The notes beneath the pieces were generated by a model. That model was given only the letters and a program-made list of their open reading frames with translations, ran no database searches and was not told where the DNA came from. Of a DNA stretch of 61,376 nt, positions 7,643 to 16,142 are shown in pieces; position 1 is the stretch's first letter, and every line of letters starts with the position of its first letter. The stretch is from Dactylosporangium sp. AC04546. GTDB lineage: Bacteria > Actinomycetota > Actinomycetes > Mycobacteriales > Micromonosporaceae. The stretch lies in contig NZ_JAHYSG010000075.1 in NCBI RefSeq assembly GCF_022095675.1, positions 1 to 61,376 of the forward strand, given 5' to 3'. The position numbers and the translations under genes were made by a program.

Positions 7643-10056
7643 CGGGTGCCGCACGTGAACGACTCGGCGCGGCGCAGGAGCTGGTCGAGCCGGCGCTTGC
7701 AGGCCGCCGCGTCGTCGCGCACCGGCTGCAACGCCTGTCGCCGGGCCTCGATGTCGCCGGCCAGCTCCCCCTGGGCGGCCTGCAGCGCGCCGAGCGGCAG
7801 CCGCAGCCGCTGCTGCAGCTGCTCGGCATAGGCGTCCACGGCACCGTCGTGGCTGCGCGCGGCGGCCTGGGCGCGGACGTCGGCGGCGGCGGCCAGCTGG
7901 GTGACGAACCGGCGCATGACGGACTCGATGACGTCGGCGGGGAACACCTGGTACTCGTCGTGGACCGTCTTCTTGCGCCAGAGCTTGACCCCGAGGAACT
8001 CGGCGCGGTCGGTCTCCTCGACGACCGTGACCGACCCGCCGTCGAGGCTCGGCTCGGCCGAGCGCGGCAGCGACCGCGACCGCGGCGGCGGGTCGCTCGC
8101 CGGCGGGTCCTGCTCGCCGGCATCCTTGAGCGCGGCCAGGACGAGCGGTTCGAGCCGCTCGCCGACCCGGCGGTAGCCGTCGTCGACGGTGCGCCGGTAC
8201 ACCTGGTCCGCGTGATCGACGACGTCGTCGTGCAGGCGGCGGGCGCTGTCCTGCACGAGCGCGACGACCTCGCGGAGGAACACCTCGGCGTTGGTCTTGT
8301 CGGTACCGAAGTGGTAGCACCCGTTCGGCAGGATCGTGGCGCCGTTGACGCTGTAGCCGATCATGTTCGCCACCGACCGGAACGCACGCTTGAACATTCC
8401 CTCGCGGGCCCCGCTGGAGCGGCCTTCGCCCTGGTTCGCGGCGGCGGCGCGGTCGAGGTGGCTGAACACCTGGGAGCCGGCCGACCTGCGCCACTCGGCG
8501 ATGGTCGCGGCGCTCTGGGCCCGGGCCAGCTCGGCGGCCCGCTCGGCATCGCGGCGCAGCTCGTCCGCGAGCGCGTCGCGGCCGGGGTGCTCGCGGCAGG
8601 ACGTCGCGACGGCGGACGCCTCGCCGATGGCCTCGGTCAGGCCGGTCACGCGCCGCTTGAGCTCGACCGCGTCGAGGGATGCGGCGGCGAGGTACTGGTC
8701 GAGGGCGGCGGAGACGTCGCCGGCCCGGATGCCCGCCTCACGGACGGACTGCCGGACCACGATCGGCGTGGCGTGGGCCCGCAGCCGGCCGATGACGCCG
8801 GTGAGCAGGGCGGGCAGGTTGGACTCCTGCCACAGCACGTCGGCCCACTCGCGGATCTCCTCGGCGGTGGTGCCCGCCAGCCGCCGCTCCCACGAGCGGC
8901 CGTGCCACTCGCGCAGGACCCGGTGGGCCGCCGGCGAGGCGGTGGGCCGCAGGTCGCGGCCGATCCGCTCGTCGCGGTACACGCCGTTGGCGAGGTTGGC
9001 CCTGATCGCGACGACCTCGAAGACCCGGTCGCGCGCGTCGGCGGGCAGCCCGAAGACGCTCATCGCCTTGCGGGCGAGCGGCTCCGGGGCGAGGCTCTGA
9101 CCCTCGATCAGGCTGCGCTGGTCCACCCGGTTGATCACCAGGTAGATCGACTGCGCGCCGCGCAGGACCGCCCACTCGTCGACGAGCTTCCTGATGTCGG
9201 CGTCGGCCGTGCTGTTCATGTGCGAGTAGTCGAGCACGACGAGCACCGCGTGCGCCCGCTCGACCTCGTCCTGCAGCACCTTCATCAGCCGCGGTGCCAG
9301 CTGCGCCTCGTTGGGCCCGGCGGTGTCGACGAGGCACAGCTCCCCCGCGTCGTCACTGCGCAGCTCGGCCAGCGGGAGGTGGTCGGCGGCGACGGTGACG
9401 GTGGGCGGCTCGGTGAGGTCGCCGAGCACGTCGGTGTCGATGGCGAGCTGGATGCCGGCCCGCACGAGATGGTTGAGCGCCTTGAGCGCGGTGACGACGT
9501 CCTCCTCGCCGTGGTACGCGGGCCGCAGCCGGTAGCGCTCGTCGGTCCCCAGGAGCCGCACCGCGGCGGCGACCTCCTCGGAGAGCTTCGCGGTCCGGAC
9601 CTCCTCGTCGACGTCGTGGATCTCGTCGAGTGCCCGCCGGAGCAGATCGGCGTCGGCCGCGGACAGCGTGAGCTTCGGCAGCTCCCCGGCGTCGGCGCCG
9701 ACCGGCGGGAACCGCACCCGTGTCGGCAGCACGGTCATGGCCGAGTCGTGCACCGGCATGACGTCGGTGCCGGCGATCGCGTTGACCAGCGACGACTTGC
9801 CCGCCTTCATGATGGCCAGCACGGGCACCCACAGGACGGGGCGATGCAGCCCGGCGAGCGTCCCGGCGATGCTCCCGTCGATGTCGGCCAGGCTGTCGAG
9901 GATCGTGCTCGCGGCCGCGCGCCCCTCGGTGGCGCGGTCGTGCTGCGGCCCGGCGAAGGCCGCGGTCGCCGCCGCCACCACCTGGCGCACGGCAGAGAGG
10001 TGATGGATCGCGTCGAGGCGGAGCTGCTCAGTGACCGTCACATCCGGTTCGGGCAT
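7639..10056 (-). CDS. Dynamin-like GTPase, full-length (GTPase A)
   Basis: First gene of the leftward operon, 805 residues. GTPase motifs: G1 IMKAGKSS with Lys87, Thr108 of AMTVLPT as likely G2, G3 DTAG 244–247, G4 NRVD 309–312. The stretches GTDVMPVHDSAMTVLPT and LVDTAGPNEA followed by AVLVVLDYSHMNS match what I remember of E. coli CrfC (YjdA/RdcA). The C-terminal 450 residues are long helices, as in dynamin stalks. No TM helix or signal is evident, so it is probably cytosolic with peripheral membrane binding. The ATG at 10056 fits; the frame upstream reads into the promoter region. Confidence 0.9.
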   Translation of the reverse strand: MPEPDVTVTEQLRLDAIHHLSAVRQVVAAATAAFAGPQHDRATEGRAAASTILDSLADIDGSIAGTLAGLHRPVLWVPVLAIMKAGKSSLVNAIAGTDVMPVHDSAMTVLPTRVRFPPVGADAGELPKLTLSAADADLLRRALDEIHDVDEEVRTAKLSEEVAAAVRLLGTDERYRLRPAYHGEEDVVTALKALNHLVRAGIQLAIDTDVLGDLTEPPTVTVAADHLPLAELRSDDAGELCLVDTAGPNEAQLAPRLMKVLQDEVERAHAVLVVLDYSHMNSTADADIRKLVDEWAVLRGAQSIYLVINRVDQRSLIEGQSLAPEPLARKAMSVFGLPADARDRVFEVVAIRANLANGVYRDERIGRDLRPTASPAAHRVLREWHGRSWERRLAGTTAEEIREWADVLWQESNLPALLTGVIGRLRAHATPIVVRQSVREAGIRAGDVSAALDQYLAAASLDAVELKRRVTGLTEAIGEASAVATSCREHPGRDALADELRRDAERAAELARAQSAATIAEWRRSAGSQVFSHLDRAAAANQGEGRSSGAREGMFKRAFRSVANMIGYSVNGATILPNGCYHFGTDKTNAEVFLREVVALVQDSARRLHDDVVDHADQVYRRTVDDGYRRVGERLEPLVLAALKDAGEQDPPASDPPPRSRSLPRSAEPSLDGGSVTVVEETDRAEFLGVKLWRKKTVHDEYQVFPADVIESVMRRFVTQLAAAADVRAQAAARSHDGAVDAYAEQLQQRLRLPLGALQAAQGELAGDIEARRQALQPVRDDAAACKRRLDQLLRRAESFTCGTR

Positions 10057-10198
10057 GGTTCCACCTCGGCGTTGCGACCGGCGGGGTGAGCACACGCTAA
10101 CAAAGCCCGCCCCACCGCTCGATCGCCTGAACGCACGGCCGCCCGCACCGACCGGCCGGTGGTTTCCGGACGTGCGACGAGGCGAGGCGGCTCTGCGT

Positions 10199-10226
10199 GC
10201 AACCTCCCGGAGGGGTGCACCCGTTT
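10199..10226 (+). promoter_or_regulatory. Candidate ECF/SigE-family promoter
   Basis: GCAACC at 10199–10204 is followed after 16 nt by CCGTTT at 10221–10226, about 33 nt before the sigma gene start. The AACC-type −35 with such spacing is typical of ECF promoters and would allow autoregulation. Only the pattern supports it. Confidence 0.4.
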
Positions 10227-10258
10227 CAGTCGGGACGCCGGGCGGAAAGGACATCCCG

Positions 10259-10783
10259 ATGCGGACCGAGGCGCAGGAGCAGTACGTCGAGTACGTGGCC
10301 GGGCGGTTGCCCACGCTGCGCAAGCTCGCGTACGTGCTGTGCGGGGACGACCATCATGCGGACGACCTCGTGCAGCAGACGATCACCAAGTTGTACGTGC
10401 GATGGAAGCGGATCCGCGACGTCGAGCACGTCGACCAGTACGTGCGGACGATGCTCGTGCGCGCGTTCGTCGACGAGAAGCGGCGGCCGTGGGCGCGGGT
10501 CGGGCTGGTGGCGCAGGCGCCCGACCGGGCCGACCCGGCCGGGGCGGTCGACGACCGGGTCGCCGAGGCCGTGGTCGTGCGGGCCGCGCTCGCCCAGGTG
10601 CCGCCCCGCCAGCAGGCGGTGCTCATCCTGCGGTTCCTGTGCGACATGCCGGTCGAGGACGTCGCGACGGCGCTCGACTGCTCGCCGGGGACCGTGAAGA
10701 GCCAGACCTCGCGCGGCCTGGCCGCCATCCGGCGGGTGCTGGGCGACATGAGCGCGGACGCGTTTCCAGGAAAGGGGCGTTGA
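10259..10783 (+). CDS. SigE-family RNA polymerase sigma factor
   Basis: A 174-residue group IV sigma factor. Region 2 (about 10–75) includes the core motif GDDHHADDLVQQTITKLYVRW; region 4 (about 110–165) has LPPRQQAVLILRFLCDMPVEDVA and the HTH CSPGTVKSQTSRGL. The pattern matches the actinobacterial SigE-like (TIGR-type SigE) family. The ATG lies behind GGAAAGG. The next gene, 2 nt away, encodes a membrane-anchored protein that probably serves as its regulator. A similar pair is found at 27622–29423. Confidence 0.9.
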   Translation: MRTEAQEQYVEYVAGRLPTLRKLAYVLCGDDHHADDLVQQTITKLYVRWKRIRDVEHVDQYVRTMLVRAFVDEKRRPWARVGLVAQAPDRADPAGAVDDRVAEAVVVRAALAQVPPRQQAVLILRFLCDMPVEDVATALDCSPGTVKSQTSRGLAAIRRVLGDMSADAFPGKGR

Positions 10784-10785
10784 CG

Positions 10786-11952
10786 ATGGACGACGAACGG
10801 TACGGAACGACGCTCTTCCGGGTGCTCGACGGCGAGCCCGGCCCGTCGACGGTCGACGTGCGGCGGGCCGTCGCCGACGGGGAGCGGCACCACCGCCGGG
10901 TCCGGCTGGCCGGGGTGACGGCGGCCGCGGCCGCCGTCCTGGCCGTGGTGGCCACGGGCTGGGCGGTGGCCGGCCCGGCGCGGCAGGACCCGGCCCCGGT
11001 GCTGCCGGCGGCGACGTCCGAGCAGCCTCCGCCCCGCAAGGCCATGGCCTGCGTGCCGGAGCAGCTCACCACCCCGGCCGGGCACGGCCCGAAGGCGGTG
11101 ATCTCCGGGGCCGACCCGACCGGGCGGTACCTCGTCGGCCGCAGCTACCCGAAGGGCGGCCCGGCCACGGTGATCTGGGTCGACAAGCAGCCGCGGCTCG
11201 CGCCCATGCCGGGCGAGGACGCCACGTTCAGCGACGTGACGTCGACCGGCGTCGCGGTCGGGGACAGCTTCAGCGGCGAGCGGACGGTCGCGTACGCCTA
11301 CGAGGGCGGGAAGTTCACCCGGCTGGCCGGCACCGATACCACGGCGTCCGCGATCAACGAGGCGCGGACGATCGCCGGGTCGGTCGGCGACCGCCCGGCG
11401 CTGTGGGCGTCGCCGACCGCCCAGCCGACGATGCTGGCGCTGCCCGGCGCGGGCTGGTCCGGGATCGCGACCGGTATCGACGAGGACGGCACGGTCGTCG
11501 GTCAGGTCGCGCCGAAGCTCGGCCAGGAGGTCGCCGTGGTGTGGCGGCCCGACGGCCGGCTCGAGCGGCTCCCGGCGCCGGACGTCCGCGGGAAGCCCGC
11601 CAACACCTTCATCGCGACGAGCATCCGCGACGGCTGGGTGACCGGCTGGGCGGCCCGTGACGAGCCGGGGGTGCGGTACATCGCCGGGCCGCGGTGGAAC
11701 CTGCGCGACGGCACGGTCACCAGCCTCGACGGCCTCTTCTCCACGGTCAACCGCGACGGCTGGATGCTGGGGGCGACGACGCTGCACGCCGGCGACCAGA
11801 CCGTCGAACTGCCGCCGCCGCCCGGCTTCAGCGGGCGCATCAGCGTGCACGCGTACACGCTGAGCGACGACGGCCGCACGGTCGCCGGGCAGGTCAGCGG
11901 CGACGGCGACGTCCGGACGCAGCCGGTCCCGATCGTGTGGACCTGCGGCTAG
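10786..11952 (+). CDS. Membrane-anchored HAF-type repeat protein, putative anti-sigma partner
   Basis: A 388-residue protein. The cytoplasmic N-terminus (1–40) is followed by one TM helix (about 41–65, AGVTAAAAAVLAVVATGWAVA). A large extracytoplasmic domain is built of repeats of about 45 residues such as TSTGVAVGDSFSGE and GTVVGQVAPKLGQ, of the kind called HAF or propeller repeats. It starts 2 nt after the sigma stop, behind AGGAAAGGGG. The topology suits an anti-sigma factor with an external sensor, but no zinc-binding anti-sigma motif is visible in the short cytoplasmic part. Its stop overlaps the convergent ECF gene at CTAG. Confidence 0.7.
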   Translation: MDDERYGTTLFRVLDGEPGPSTVDVRRAVADGERHHRRVRLAGVTAAAAAVLAVVATGWAVAGPARQDPAPVLPAATSEQPPPRKAMACVPEQLTTPAGHGPKAVISGADPTGRYLVGRSYPKGGPATVIWVDKQPRLAPMPGEDATFSDVTSTGVAVGDSFSGERTVAYAYEGGKFTRLAGTDTTASAINEARTIAGSVGDRPALWASPTAQPTMLALPGAGWSGIATGIDEDGTVVGQVAPKLGQEVAVVWRPDGRLERLPAPDVRGKPANTFIATSIRDGWVTGWAARDEPGVRYIAGPRWNLRDGTVTSLDGLFSTVNRDGWMLGATTLHAGDQTVELPPPPGFSGRISVHAYTLSDDGRTVAGQVSGDGDVRTQPVPIVWTCG

Positions 11953-12908
11953 GACACCGCCGGCGGGAGGCCGAAGCGGGCGAACAGGGCGGGGTCGAGG
12001 AACGACGTGATCTCGGCGATACGGTCGTCGCGGAGCGTCAGGACGTTGATCGACCACGGCAGGTGCGCCCGCGCGGCCTCGTCCCACAGGTAGCAGGCGA
12101 TCGCCGGCTGGCCGTTGGCCTCGGCCGGCCGGTGCCACCAGCTGCCGCAGGTGCTGAGCGGCAGGCGTACCGCGAAGTCACGCACGGCGGGCAGCCCGCG
12201 ATACCAGTGCGGCAGGGGCGGCATCGACCAGGTCACGTCGGCGGTGAGGAGCGCGACCAGCGCGTCGGCGTCGCCGCGCTCCAGCGCCGACGCGTAGCCG
12301 GCGACGATCTCGCGGACCCGCCGCTCGGGGACCGGGTGCTCGTTCGCCGGCGGCACCCGCTCGGCGACCAGCCGGCGGGCCCGGGCCAGCGCCGAGTTCA
12401 CCGAGGCGGTGGAGGTGTCCATCATCCCGGCGATCTCCGCGGCCGAGAAGCCCAGCACCTCGAACAGCAGCAGCGCGGCGCGCTGGTTGCCCGGCAGGTG
12501 CTGGAGTGCGGCGACGAAGGCCAGCTCGACCGCCTCGCGCTGCTCGTAGGGCTCCAGCCAGGCGACGTCGGTGCGCGGGGCGGCGCCGACGACGGCGTGG
12601 TCGCTGGACGGACCCAGGTCCATCGGCAGGGCGCGGCGGCCACGGGCGGCGGCGACGTCCAGGCAGGTGCGGGTGGCCACCGTGTAGAGCCAGGAGCGCA
12701 GCGAGCCGCGGCCGGTGAAGCCGCCCAGCCCCTGCCAGGCCCGCAGCAGCGCGTCCTGGAGGGCGTCGTCGGCGTCGTGCACCGAGCCGAGCATGCGGTA
12801 GCAGTGGGCGTGCAGCTCGCGGCGCAGGGGCTCGACCAGCCGGGTGAAGGCCGCGTTGTCACCCTCGCGGGCGAGGTCCAGGTCGTCCGTCGAAGAAATC
12901 CGGCTCAC
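11949..12908 (-). CDS. ECF sigma factor with SnoaL-like C-terminal domain (SigG/SigJ type)
   Basis: A 319-residue sigma factor. Region 2 (10–75) has AHCYRMLGSVHDADDALQDALLRAW; region 4 (about 125–180) has LPGNQRAALLLFEVLGFSAAEIA and a HTH around TSTASVNSALARARR. Residues 195–319 form an added SnoaL/NTF2-like domain (GYASALERGDADALVALLTADVTWSMPP), which in this ECF class replaces a separate anti-sigma factor as regulatory element. It is divergent from the α/β-hydrolase gene, which might be a target. Confidence 0.9.
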   Translation of the reverse strand: MSRISSTDDLDLAREGDNAAFTRLVEPLRRELHAHCYRMLGSVHDADDALQDALLRAWQGLGGFTGRGSLRSWLYTVATRTCLDVAAARGRRALPMDLGPSSDHAVVGAAPRTDVAWLEPYEQREAVELAFVAALQHLPGNQRAALLLFEVLGFSAAEIAGMMDTSTASVNSALARARRLVAERVPPANEHPVPERRVREIVAGYASALERGDADALVALLTADVTWSMPPLPHWYRGLPAVRDFAVRLPLSTCGSWWHRPAEANGQPAIACYLWDEAARAHLPWSINVLTLRDDRIAEITSFLDPALFARFGLPPAVS

Positions 12909-12981
12909 GAGCGACGATTCCTTCCCCTCGCGGCAGTCTCACCGGTGACACCAACCCTACTGCTGCCCGGGAGGTACCCGA

Positions 12982-13770
12982 ATGCCCCAGATCACCGGCA
13001 CGGACGCGAAGCTCTACTACGAGCTGCGCGGCACGGGGCCGCTCGTCGCGCTGGTGGGCGCGCCGATGGACGCGACGTTCTTCGCCCCGCTCGCCGACCT
13101 GCTCGCGCCGGACCACACCGTGCTCATCACCGACCCGCGCGGCGTCAACCGCAGCGTCCTCGACGACCCCGAGCAGGACTCGGCCGTCGAGCAGCGGGCC
13201 GCCGACCTGGCCCGGCTCATCGAGCACGCCGGCGCCGGGCCGGCGATCGTGGTGGGGTCCAGCGGCGGCGCCGTGACGGCGCTCCAGCTGGCCCAGGCCC
13301 GCCCGGACCTGCTGGCGGCCGTGGTGGCGCACGAGCCGCCGATCATCGACGTGCTCGACGACCGCGACGAGCGGCACGCGGGCGTCGAGGACATGATCGC
13401 CACCTACGCGGCCGGCGACCCGCAAGGCGCCTGGATGCGGTTCTTCACCAACGCGAACATCCCGCTGCCGCCGTTCGACGGCCCGCCGCCGGAGCCCGAC
13501 CCGGTGCAGGCCGCGACCGAGCGGTTCTGGTTCCTGCACGAGATGCGGGCGACGACCCGCTGGCGGCCCGACGTCGAGACCCTGCGCGCGTCGCCGGTGC
13601 GGATCGTCGTCGCCGTCGGCGAGGACTCGGCCGGGCAGCTGTGCGACCGGTCGGTGCGGGCGCTGGCCGCCGCGCTCGGCTCGGCGCCGGCGGTGTTCCC
13701 CGGCGGGCACATCGCGTTCGTCGAGGACCCGGCCCGGTTCGCCGCGCGGCTGCGCGAGGTCATCGGCTAG
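12982..13770 (+). CDS. α/β-hydrolase fold protein
   Basis: A 262-residue cytosolic hydrolase. It has the nucleophile elbow GSSGG (about 92–96), an oxyanion region near GAPMDATFF, and the C-terminal His in PGGHIAF. The lid region around residues 145–180 is rich in Pro and charged residues. The ATG follows GGGAGGTACCCGA. Substrate unknown; related genes are annotated as α/β-fold hydrolases acting on esters or epoxides. It is transcribed away from the ECF sigma gene with 73 nt between them. Confidence 0.8.
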   Translation: MPQITGTDAKLYYELRGTGPLVALVGAPMDATFFAPLADLLAPDHTVLITDPRGVNRSVLDDPEQDSAVEQRAADLARLIEHAGAGPAIVVGSSGGAVTALQLAQARPDLLAAVVAHEPPIIDVLDDRDERHAGVEDMIATYAAGDPQGAWMRFFTNANIPLPPFDGPPPEPDPVQAATERFWFLHEMRATTRWRPDVETLRASPVRIVVAVGEDSAGQLCDRSVRALAAALGSAPAVFPGGHIAFVEDPARFAARLREVIG

Positions 13771-13849
13771 TTCACCGGGCCTGGCTACCCGAGAAGGGCC
13801 TGCTGCTCACCGGCGCGGCCCGGGCGATCGTGGTGACCACCCTGCGCGG

Positions 13850-15562
13850 TCAGCCGATCCGGACCGACTCGGCGGAGTAGTTGCCGAGCGTGCTGTTCTC
13901 GATGAGCGTCGTCGCGTTGCAGCTGTAGCGGGCCGGCTCGACGTTGAAGCTGGTGGAGCCCCCGGCGTTGTACCTGCCGTCGCGGGTGAGCGTGTTCTGC
14001 GCGGTCGAACTGATCATCGTCTGCAGCATCTCGCCGCCGGAGGCGGACCAGCGGAACACGGCCTGGCCGCGGTGCGTGCTCTCCCAGTGGTGGCCGTCGT
14101 GGTCGGCGACATGCGGGGCCGCGTTGTCGTAGGTGAAGGTCACCGTGCCGTCGGCCTTGTACGTGCCGAGGGTGCCGGCGCCGCCGCGGTACTGCACGCG
14201 CTGGTTGTCGATCAGGCCGTAGGTCAGCGAGTACACGGTGCGCCAGGTGCCGAGCAGGCACGGGTCGACGCCCGCCGGGTAGCTCGGCGACGGTGAGGCC
14301 GACGGCGACGGCGACGGCGACCCGGAGGGCGAGGCGGACGGTGCCGCCACCGGCGTCGACGGGCGGTCGGCGAGCGCGGCCGCCGCGGCGACCGCCACCA
14401 CCGCCAGCCCGGCGCCGGCCGCGAGCAGCAGGCGCCGGCGGCGCGGGGCGGCGAGCGGCAGCGGCGCGGCCACCGGCAGCGCGGCCGGCCAGTCGTCGGT
14501 GTCGGTCGCGGAGGTGAGGCCCGCGTGCAGGCTGCCCTCGGCGACGGCCAGCTCCGGCTGGTCGACCATCACCGGCTCGAACCCGAACGCCCGGTGCAGC
14601 GTGCTGGTCACCGCCGGCATCCGGCTCGCCCCGCCGACGAGGAGGATCGTGGTGGCGTCGACCCCGGCCGCGTGCAGCGCGGCCCGGGTGGTGTCGACCG
14701 AGCGGGCGAGGACGGGTGCGGCGAGCCGGTCGAGCTCTTCCCGCCCGAGTGGTACCTCCACGTCGAGCAGCGGCACGTGCACGAGAGTGCTGCCGGCCCG
14801 CGTCAGCGACTCCTTGGCGGTGCGCACGTTGTCCCACAGCTGCAGGCGGGCGCGCCGCTCGGCGGTGGTCTTTGGCGCACCGAGGTGCCGCCACTCGTCC
14901 TCGTCGGGGACGGCCTCCGCGAGGTGGGCGACGACGGCCGCGTCGATGTCGAGGCCGCCGGAGTCGGGCAGGCCCTGCGTCGCCAGGACCGCGATCTCCC
15001 CGCCGGCCCGGCGGACCACGGTCGCGTCGAAGGTGCCGGCCCCGAAGTCGTACACGACCGCCGCGGCCCCGTCGGGCAGCCGCTCGGCGGCCACGCCGAC
15101 CAGGTGGTGCGCGGCGGCGACCGGCTCGCTGACCAGCCGCACGGGCGCCGGGGCGAGCGCGTCGCGCAGCAGCGCCCGGCGCTCCCGGCCCCAGGCGGCC
15201 GGGTGGGTCACGACGATCTCGGCGGGCGGCCCGCCGGCGACCCGGGTGGCCTCGTCGAGGACCCGCCCGAGCACGGCCGCGAAGAGGCCGCGCACCGGCA
15301 CCTCGGTGTCCCCGAGCAGCACCGTACCGTCGTCGACGCACCGCTTGGGGTGCCGCTCGACGGCCCCGGGCGTGGCGACCGCCGCGTGCAGCGCGTCGCG
15401 CCCGACGACGAGCCGCCCGGTCGGGTCCAGGCCGACGGCGGACGGCAGCAGCGGCGAGCCGTCGAAGAGCAGCGGCCTGGGCTCCCGCCCGGGCAGCGCG
15501 AGCACCGCGACCGTGCTGGAGGTGCCGAAGTCGATCCCGAGCCGAATGCCGTCGCCGGTCAC
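13850..15562 (-). CDS. Hsp70-like ATPase with TM helix and extracytoplasmic domain
   Basis: A 570-residue protein with an actin/Hsp70-type ATPase at 1–350: phosphate-1 DFGTSST (11–17), phosphate-2 DFGAGTFD (172–179), adenosine motif VGGASRMP (309–316). The substrate-binding β-domain of DnaK is absent. Instead there is a basic segment, one TM helix (about 377–398), a Ser/Pro linker (400–430) and an external domain of about 140 residues with TWRTVYSLTYG and three Cys. This is an ATPase that could signal across the membrane rather than a chaperone. It stands alone, convergent to the hydrolase gene. Confidence 0.85.
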   Translation of the reverse strand: MTGDGIRLGIDFGTSSTVAVLALPGREPRPLLFDGSPLLPSAVGLDPTGRLVVGRDALHAAVATPGAVERHPKRCVDDGTVLLGDTEVPVRGLFAAVLGRVLDEATRVAGGPPAEIVVTHPAAWGRERRALLRDALAPAPVRLVSEPVAAAHHLVGVAAERLPDGAAAVVYDFGAGTFDATVVRRAGGEIAVLATQGLPDSGGLDIDAAVVAHLAEAVPDEDEWRHLGAPKTTAERRARLQLWDNVRTAKESLTRAGSTLVHVPLLDVEVPLGREELDRLAAPVLARSVDTTRAALHAAGVDATTILLVGGASRMPAVTSTLHRAFGFEPVMVDQPELAVAEGSLHAGLTSATDTDDWPAALPVAAPLPLAAPRRRRLLLAAGAGLAVVAVAAAAALADRPSTPVAAPSASPSGSPSPSPSASPSPSYPAGVDPCLLGTWRTVYSLTYGLIDNQRVQYRGGAGTLGTYKADGTVTFTYDNAAPHVADHDGHHWESTHRGQAVFRWSASGGEMLQTMISSTAQNTLTRDGRYNAGGSTSFNVEPARYSCNATTLIENSTLGNYSAESVRIG

Positions 15563-15584
15563 GGCACCAACCTACCCGGCACGT

Positions 15585-16142
15585 TCAACGGCATCGATCG
15601 AGTGGCCGCTCCGGGCGTCCGCTGAGGGCCGCGAACCCGGTGGTCCACACCTCGCCGCCGGCCAGGCGCAGCTCGACGGTGGTGCGGCCGGTGAAGCGGG
15701 CCTCCGCCACCCGGTCGCGGACACAGGCGAGCGACTCACCGGTGTCGCGGCCGAACGGGCCGGTGCTGCGGATCCGGTACCGCGCGGCGGAGCCGTACCC
15801 ACTGGTCCCCACCAGCTCGAAGCCGCCGCCGGCCGAGGTGGCCACGACCCGCGCCGGGTCCTCGGCGGCGGCCTTGCTCAGCACGTTCACCCCGGCGCCG
15901 CACGGCAGCAGGAGCACCGCGACCGCACCGAGCAGGGCGGTGACCGGCCGCCGGCCCCTGCCGGTCCAGGCGGCGCCGGCCAGCAGCGCGAGGCCGGCGA
16001 TCGCGAGCAGCGTCGCCGGCAGCGGGTGGCCGACCGGGTCGAAGTGGATGAAGTGCCACGGCGTCGTGGCGGCGATCAGCACGGTGGCGGCCGTGCCGGC
16101 GAGCATGAGCCCACCGGCGACGGCCAGGGCGAGGGCGATCAC
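15585..16142 (-). CDS. Hypothetical membrane protein, coupled to MFS exporter
   Basis: A 185-residue protein with three hydrophobic segments (about 3–25, 40–60 and 68–88) and a soluble C-terminal domain with two Cys. The GTG start overlaps the exporter stop as GTGA, so it is co-translated with the exporter and likely under the same MarR control. No family recognised; an accessory role in export is a guess from position. Confidence 0.6.
   Translation of the reverse strand: MIALALAVAGGLMLAGTAATVLIAATTPWHFIHFDPVGHPLPATLLAIAGLALLAGAAWTGRGRRPVTALLGAVAVLLLPCGAGVNVLSKAAAEDPARVVATSAGGGFELVGTSGYGSAARYRIRSTGPFGRDTGESLACVRDRVAEARFTGRTTVELRLAGGEVWTTGFAALSGRPERPLDRCR

Noticed and set aside
5034..10089. 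Long + strand frames opposite the dynamin-like operon
   Set aside because: Low-complexity antisense translations; the minus-strand frames carry complete GTPase and patatin motifs.
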